DNA of 8,805 nucleotides from Gemmatimonadota bacterium (GTDB lineage: Bacteria > Gemmatimonadota > Gemmatimonadetes > Gemmatimonadales > GWC2-71-9), in NCBI GenBank assembly GCA_004357415.1, contig SMVY01000080.1, positions 1 to 8,805 on the forward strand, written 5' to 3'. Under the pieces are notes generated by a model. The model was not told the origin of the DNA. It made no database searches and saw only the letters and a list, made by a program, of their open reading frames with translations. The position numbers and the translations under genes are program-made. Positions 6,175 to 8,805 of the stretch are shown here, piece after piece. The stretch's first letter is position 1. Every line of letters begins with the position of its first letter.

Positions 6175-6741
6175 ATGTCTTCCGCCCGTCCCCATTTCCT
6201 CGGCATCGACGACGCCCCGTTCGACAAGGCGCAGACGGCGCCCGTGCCGCTGGTGGCCGTCATGACCGAGGGCCCCGACCAGGTCGAAGCGGTCATGGTC
6301 GGCGCCTTCCCCGTGGATGGCGCCCAGGTGACCGAGTACCTCCTCGAGTGGCTGGCTCGCTCCACTGCTCTTCCCAGCATCCAGGCCGTACTGCTCGGCG
6401 GGATCACTATCGCAGGGTTGGCGTTGGTGGACGTGGGCGCGCTCGCCCGGGGACTGGACCGCCCCGTTCTCATCGCCACCCGGCGGGACACCGCGCGATC
6501 CGACGTGGCCGCCGCGCTCAGGACCGCCGGATTGGACGACCGCCTGGACATTCTCGAGCGCGCCCCGCCGACACGGTTGGCCGCGCCGGGTCTCCACATC
6601 GCCTGTGCCGGCATCGACTGGCACCGGGGCGCGGAGCTGGCCCGGCTATCGGTGCGGAAGGGGCGGTTTCCCGAGCCACTCAGGCTGGCGCACATGATAG
6701 GCCAGGCCATGGTCCTGGGACGTTCAAAGGGACGACCCTGA
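6175..6741 (+). CDS. DUF99 (UPF0215) family protein, endonuclease-V-like fold
   Basis: The 188-residue protein matches the DUF99/UPF0215 family (PF01949) along its whole length. Visible motifs are F-L-G-I-D-D at 8-13, F-P-V-D-G at 45-49, L-L-G-G-I-T-I-A-G at 73-81 followed by V-D at 85-86, R-P-V-L-I at 96-100, and the C-terminal P-E-P-L-R-L-A-H at about 166-173. The family is placed in the RNase H-like superfamily near endonuclease V and has been described as an endonuclease acting on damaged (deaminated) DNA; I recall this rather than read it here. D12 or D13, D48 and D86 are candidates for the metal-binding acidic cluster. The family is best known from archaea, so a bacterial member is less usual. 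The ATG at 6175 has GAGGAG only at 14-nt spacing, longer than normal. No better in-frame start is visible. It is the first gene of a same-strand cluster. Confidence 0.8.
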   Translation: MSSARPHFLGIDDAPFDKAQTAPVPLVAVMTEGPDQVEAVMVGAFPVDGAQVTEYLLEWLARSTALPSIQAVLLGGITIAGLALVDVGALARGLDRPVLIATRRDTARSDVAAALRTAGLDDRLDILERAPPTRLAAPGLHIACAGIDWHRGAELARLSVRKGRFPEPLRLAHMIGQAMVLGRSKGRP

Positions 6742-6928
6742 TTAGTGCCAATCCCCACCATCGAGTATTATCAACAGTTCCTACGGCGCTACGACATGCC
6801 GCCGCCACAGCGTCGCCGCTGAGTAGAGGACGCCCCCGCGGCGCTGGCCCCGGCTCACCACTACCGACCCGCCAGGAGACTGACCCGTCAGCGCACTTGC
6901 CAACATCCGCCGCTCGCACGCCGGGCTG

Positions 6929-7414
6929 TTGAACGGGATCGACCGCTCCATCGCCCTCGCGGGCGACGAAGATGCCTGCGCGCAGCGCCGCGCATCCGTC
7001 TCCCGCTGGAGCGTGCAACAACAGCTGGAGCATCTCCTCCTGACCGACCGCGTCATCCTGGCCTGGCTCCACGCAGTGGCCAAGGGGATGATCGCCTCTG
7101 ACGGACTCGGCGGGCCGACTTGGCGCGGCCACGTGGTGATTGGCATCGGCTTCATCCCGCGCGGCAAGGGCCGGGCGCCAGACGTCACCAGACCAGATGG
7201 GATGGAGCTCCCAACGATCCGATCGGGATTCGGGGAGGTGCAGGATCAAGTGAAAGCCCTGGCAGACCTCCTGCCAACTCTCGCCGCGGATTCGTGCACC
7301 CGCCGCCATCCCGCATTGGGGTACTTCACCCCGCCGCGATGGTTACGATTCGCCCAGGTACACCACCGCCACCACGGCAAGATCATCCGCGATATCCTGA
7401 AAGCGACCCGCTGA
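6929..7414 (+). CDS. DinB/DUF1569-like protein with uncertain start
   Basis: About 161 residues from a TTG at 6929. The sequence fits a DinB-like four-helix bundle: W-S-V-Q-Q-Q-L-E-H-L with H35 is the usual first metal-ligand helix, and H-P-A-L-G-Y-F-T-P-P-R-W at 127-138 followed by H-H-R-H-H at 145-149 resembles the DUF1569/DinB_2 C-terminus, where a histidine pair completes the metal site. Family members include thiol-dependent transferases, but many have no known reaction. The start is unclear. The frame is open back to a TGA at 6881-6883, and the codons in between read as a plausible helix (S-A-L-A-N-I-R-R-S-H-A-G-L-L). That stretch has no ATG or GTG, and the only Shine-Dalgarno-like AGGAG is at 6873-6877. 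The gene ends 1 nt before the HPRT start, suggesting translational coupling. Confidence 0.7.
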   Translation: MNGIDRSIALAGDEDACAQRRASVSRWSVQQQLEHLLLTDRVILAWLHAVAKGMIASDGLGGPTWRGHVVIGIGFIPRGKGRAPDVTRPDGMELPTIRSGFGEVQDQVKALADLLPTLAADSCTRRHPALGYFTPPRWLRFAQVHHRHHGKIIRDILKATR

Positions 7415-7415
7415 C

Positions 7416-7952
7416 ATGGCCGATGTTTCGTCCCCACCCCGTGTCCTAATCGACGAAGACCATATCCAGGCGCGAGTGGAGGATCTCGCCGCTCAGATCT
7501 CGGCCGAATACCAGGACAAGGGCGAGATCGTCCTGGTCGGCATCCTCAAGGGCGCCTTCATTTTTCTGGCCGACCTCGCCCGGCAGCTCACCATCCCGCG
7601 CCGCATCGAGTTCATGGCCCTTTCCAGTTACAACGAGGGGAGCGAGTCGGGCGAGGTTCGCCTGGAGATGGATCTGCGCCACCAGATCGAGGGGAAGCAC
7701 GTGCTCATCGTTGAGGACATCATCGACTCGGGTCAGACGCTGCGCTACCTGGTGGACCTGCTGAAGGCTCGCGGTCCGGCCTCGGTCAAGACCTGCGCCC
7801 TGGTGCGCAAGCAGCGCCAAGACAACGCCGATGCCCCGGTCGACTACCTGGGTTTCGACATCCCCGATGTGTGGACGGTGGGGTATGGGCTGGACTACGG
7901 GGAGCACCACCGAACGCTGCCCTACATCGGCATCATGGAAACGGAGGGGTAG
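7416..7952 (+). CDS. hpt: Hypoxanthine phosphoribosyltransferase
   Basis: A cytoplasmic purine-salvage enzyme of 178 residues that converts hypoxanthine (often also guanine) plus PRPP to IMP (GMP) and pyrophosphate. Key features are all present: the L-K-G loop at 44-46, the flexible-loop S-S-Y at 70-72, and the PRPP-binding signature V-L-I-V-E-D-I-I-D-S-G-Q-T-L at 96-109 with E100/D101 and the catalytic-base aspartate D104. K132 contacts the base, W153 sits at the base-stacking position (Phe in human HPRT), and the metal-ligand aspartate D160 lies in V-G-Y-G-L-D-Y. Length is normal for bacterial HPRT. The ATG follows the preceding TGA by one base and lacks a clear ribosome binding site, so translation is probably coupled to the DinB-like gene. 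In many bacteria hpt lies next to tilS and ftsH; that neighbourhood is not seen here. Confidence 0.95.
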   Translation: MADVSSPPRVLIDEDHIQARVEDLAAQISAEYQDKGEIVLVGILKGAFIFLADLARQLTIPRRIEFMALSSYNEGSESGEVRLEMDLRHQIEGKHVLIVEDIIDSGQTLRYLVDLLKARGPASVKTCALVRKQRQDNADAPVDYLGFDIPDVWTVGYGLDYGEHHRTLPYIGIMETEG

Positions 7953-7995
7953 CTGCCAGCGGTCAGTTCCCTACCTCCTTCAACTTTGGACCGCC

Positions 7996-8001
7996 GAGGA
8001 G
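7996..8001 (+). promoter_or_regulatory. Strong ribosome binding site for the M1 peptidase
   Basis: GAGGAG lies 6 nt upstream of the ATG at 8008. This is the clearest Shine-Dalgarno sequence in the window and fixes the start of the last gene. Confidence 0.75.
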
Positions 8002-8007
8002 TCCGCC

Positions 8008-8805
8008 ATGATCCGCCCGTTACTTGCCGCTTTCGCCGTCGCCGTGCTCCCTACGGTCGACGACTATCCCAAGAACCCGCATATCGATATAGAGCGGTAT
8101 GTCTTCGATCTCACGCTGAACGATGCCAACGACAGCCTGGCAGCGTCGGCCACGATCGTGGCGAAGTTCCTGGCCGACGGCATCACCACACTGCGACTCG
8201 ATCTCATTAACTCGGGATACGACTCGGCCGGTCGAGGGATGACCGTATCGCAGGTTACCAGCGGCGGCCGAGCGCTGGGCTTCACCCATGCCGACGACGT
8301 GCTGCTGATCACCGTCCCCTCTTCGAGAGCCGGCCAGAAACAGGCCATTACCGTCACCTATGGAGGCGTGCCCGCCACCGGTCTCATCATCGGCCCCAAC
8401 AAACATGGCGATCGGACGTTCTTCTCGGACAACTGGCCCAACAAGGCCCGCCATTGGCTCCCGACGGTGGACCATCCGTACGACAAGGCGATGTCGGAGA
8501 TGGTCGTCACGGCTCCCAGTCACTACCAGGTCGTCTCCAACGGCCTGGTGGTCGAAACGACCGACGTCGCCGACGGGATGCGGCGAACCCACTGGCGTCA
8601 GTCGGTGCCCATCGCCACCTGGCTGTACGTGCTGGGCGTGGCCCGCTTCGCCGTGCAAAACGTAGGCGACTACCGGGGAAAGGTCATCCAGACGTGGGTC
8701 TACCCCCAGGACCGGGACGCTGGTTTCTACGATTTTGCGGTGCCGACCAAGGACGTGATGGACTTTTACGGTGACCGGGTGGGGCCGTTCGCCTACGAGA
8801 AGCTG
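8008..8805 (+). CDS. Exported M1-family metallopeptidase, N-terminal part (3' truncated by window edge)
   Basis: The frame is open from the ATG at 8008 to the end of the window, giving 266 residues without a stop. Residues 1-15 are a basic start (R3) and hydrophobic core, a short signal peptide with no clear cleavage motif. The next part matches the N-terminal beta-sandwich domain of M1 (gluzincin) aminopeptidases: I-E-R-Y-V-F-D-L-T-L, later F-F-S-D-N-W-P-N-K-A-R-H-W-L-P-T-V-D-H-P-Y-D, then M-V-V-T-A-P. The W-L-P-x-x-D-x-P-x-x-K/R block is the most telling. The catalytic domain, with the G-x-M-E-N exopeptidase motif and the HExxH zinc site, would lie beyond the window, so activity cannot be confirmed. 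The likely role is extracytoplasmic peptide hydrolysis. It starts 55 nt after hpt but has its own strong GAGGAG, so it may be in the same transcript or independent. Confidence 0.85.
   Translation, partial: MIRPLLAAFAVAVLPTVDDYPKNPHIDIERYVFDLTLNDANDSLAASATIVAKFLADGITTLRLDLINSGYDSAGRGMTVSQVTSGGRALGFTHADDVLLITVPSSRAGQKQAITVTYGGVPATGLIIGPNKHGDRTFFSDNWPNKARHWLPTVDHPYDKAMSEMVVTAPSHYQVVSNGLVVETTDVADGMRRTHWRQSVPIATWLYVLGVARFAVQNVGDYRGKVIQTWVYPQDRDAGFYDFAVPTKDVMDFYGDRVGPFAYEKL

Noticed and set aside
8020..8658. Minus-strand frame opposite the M1 peptidase (212 codons).
   Set aside because: The plus-strand frame from 8008 has a strong ribosome binding site, a signal peptide and clear M1 N-terminal motifs. 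The minus-strand product resembles nothing and is a shadow.

Overview
The window is GC-rich, mostly coding DNA from a bacterium. Three things point to a Gemmatimonadota- or Acidobacteriota-like organism, probably from soil or sediment: a duplicated-FtsX permease of the 'acidobacterial duplicated orphan permease' (ADOP) type, a TPR tail of the kind found behind regulatory domains in these phyla, and secreted DUF1028 and M1-peptidase proteins. This placement is inference from gene content; there is no marker gene in the window.

Layout. (1) 1-769 (+): the 3' end of a TPR protein. (2) 770-918: a non-coding spacer with a ten-unit heptanucleotide array (781-850) and a C-rich 9-mer array (885-911). 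(3) 919-2214 (+): a DAO-family FAD oxidoreductase, followed 52 nt later by 2267-3268 (+), a secreted DUF1028 protein with a TPR-like C-terminal extension. These two are probably co-transcribed. (4) 3302-3343: a strong hairpin between convergent genes, then a second copy of the 9-mer array (3360-3395). (5) 3403-5835 (-): the ADOP permease. (6) 5836-6174: a divergent intergenic region with a GC-rich hairpin, an AT-richer patch, and a short minus-strand stretch that resembles the start of a PadR regulator. (7) 6175-8805 (+): a same-strand cluster of a DUF99/UPF0215 protein (nuclease-like family), a DinB/DUF1569-like protein with no ordinary start codon, hypoxanthine phosphoribosyltransferase beginning 1 nt after the previous stop, and the N-terminal part of an exported M1-type metallopeptidase that runs off the window.

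How the genes fit together. The FAD enzyme and the DUF1028 protein may share an amine or amino-acid catabolic role, but the substrate cannot be read from sequence. DUF99 and HPRT lie close together and both have links to damaged or free nucleobases, which is a weak but testable functional hint. No CRISPR array, tRNA, rRNA, transposase, phage gene or obvious defence system was seen. The least explained material is the repeat DNA in the two spacers.
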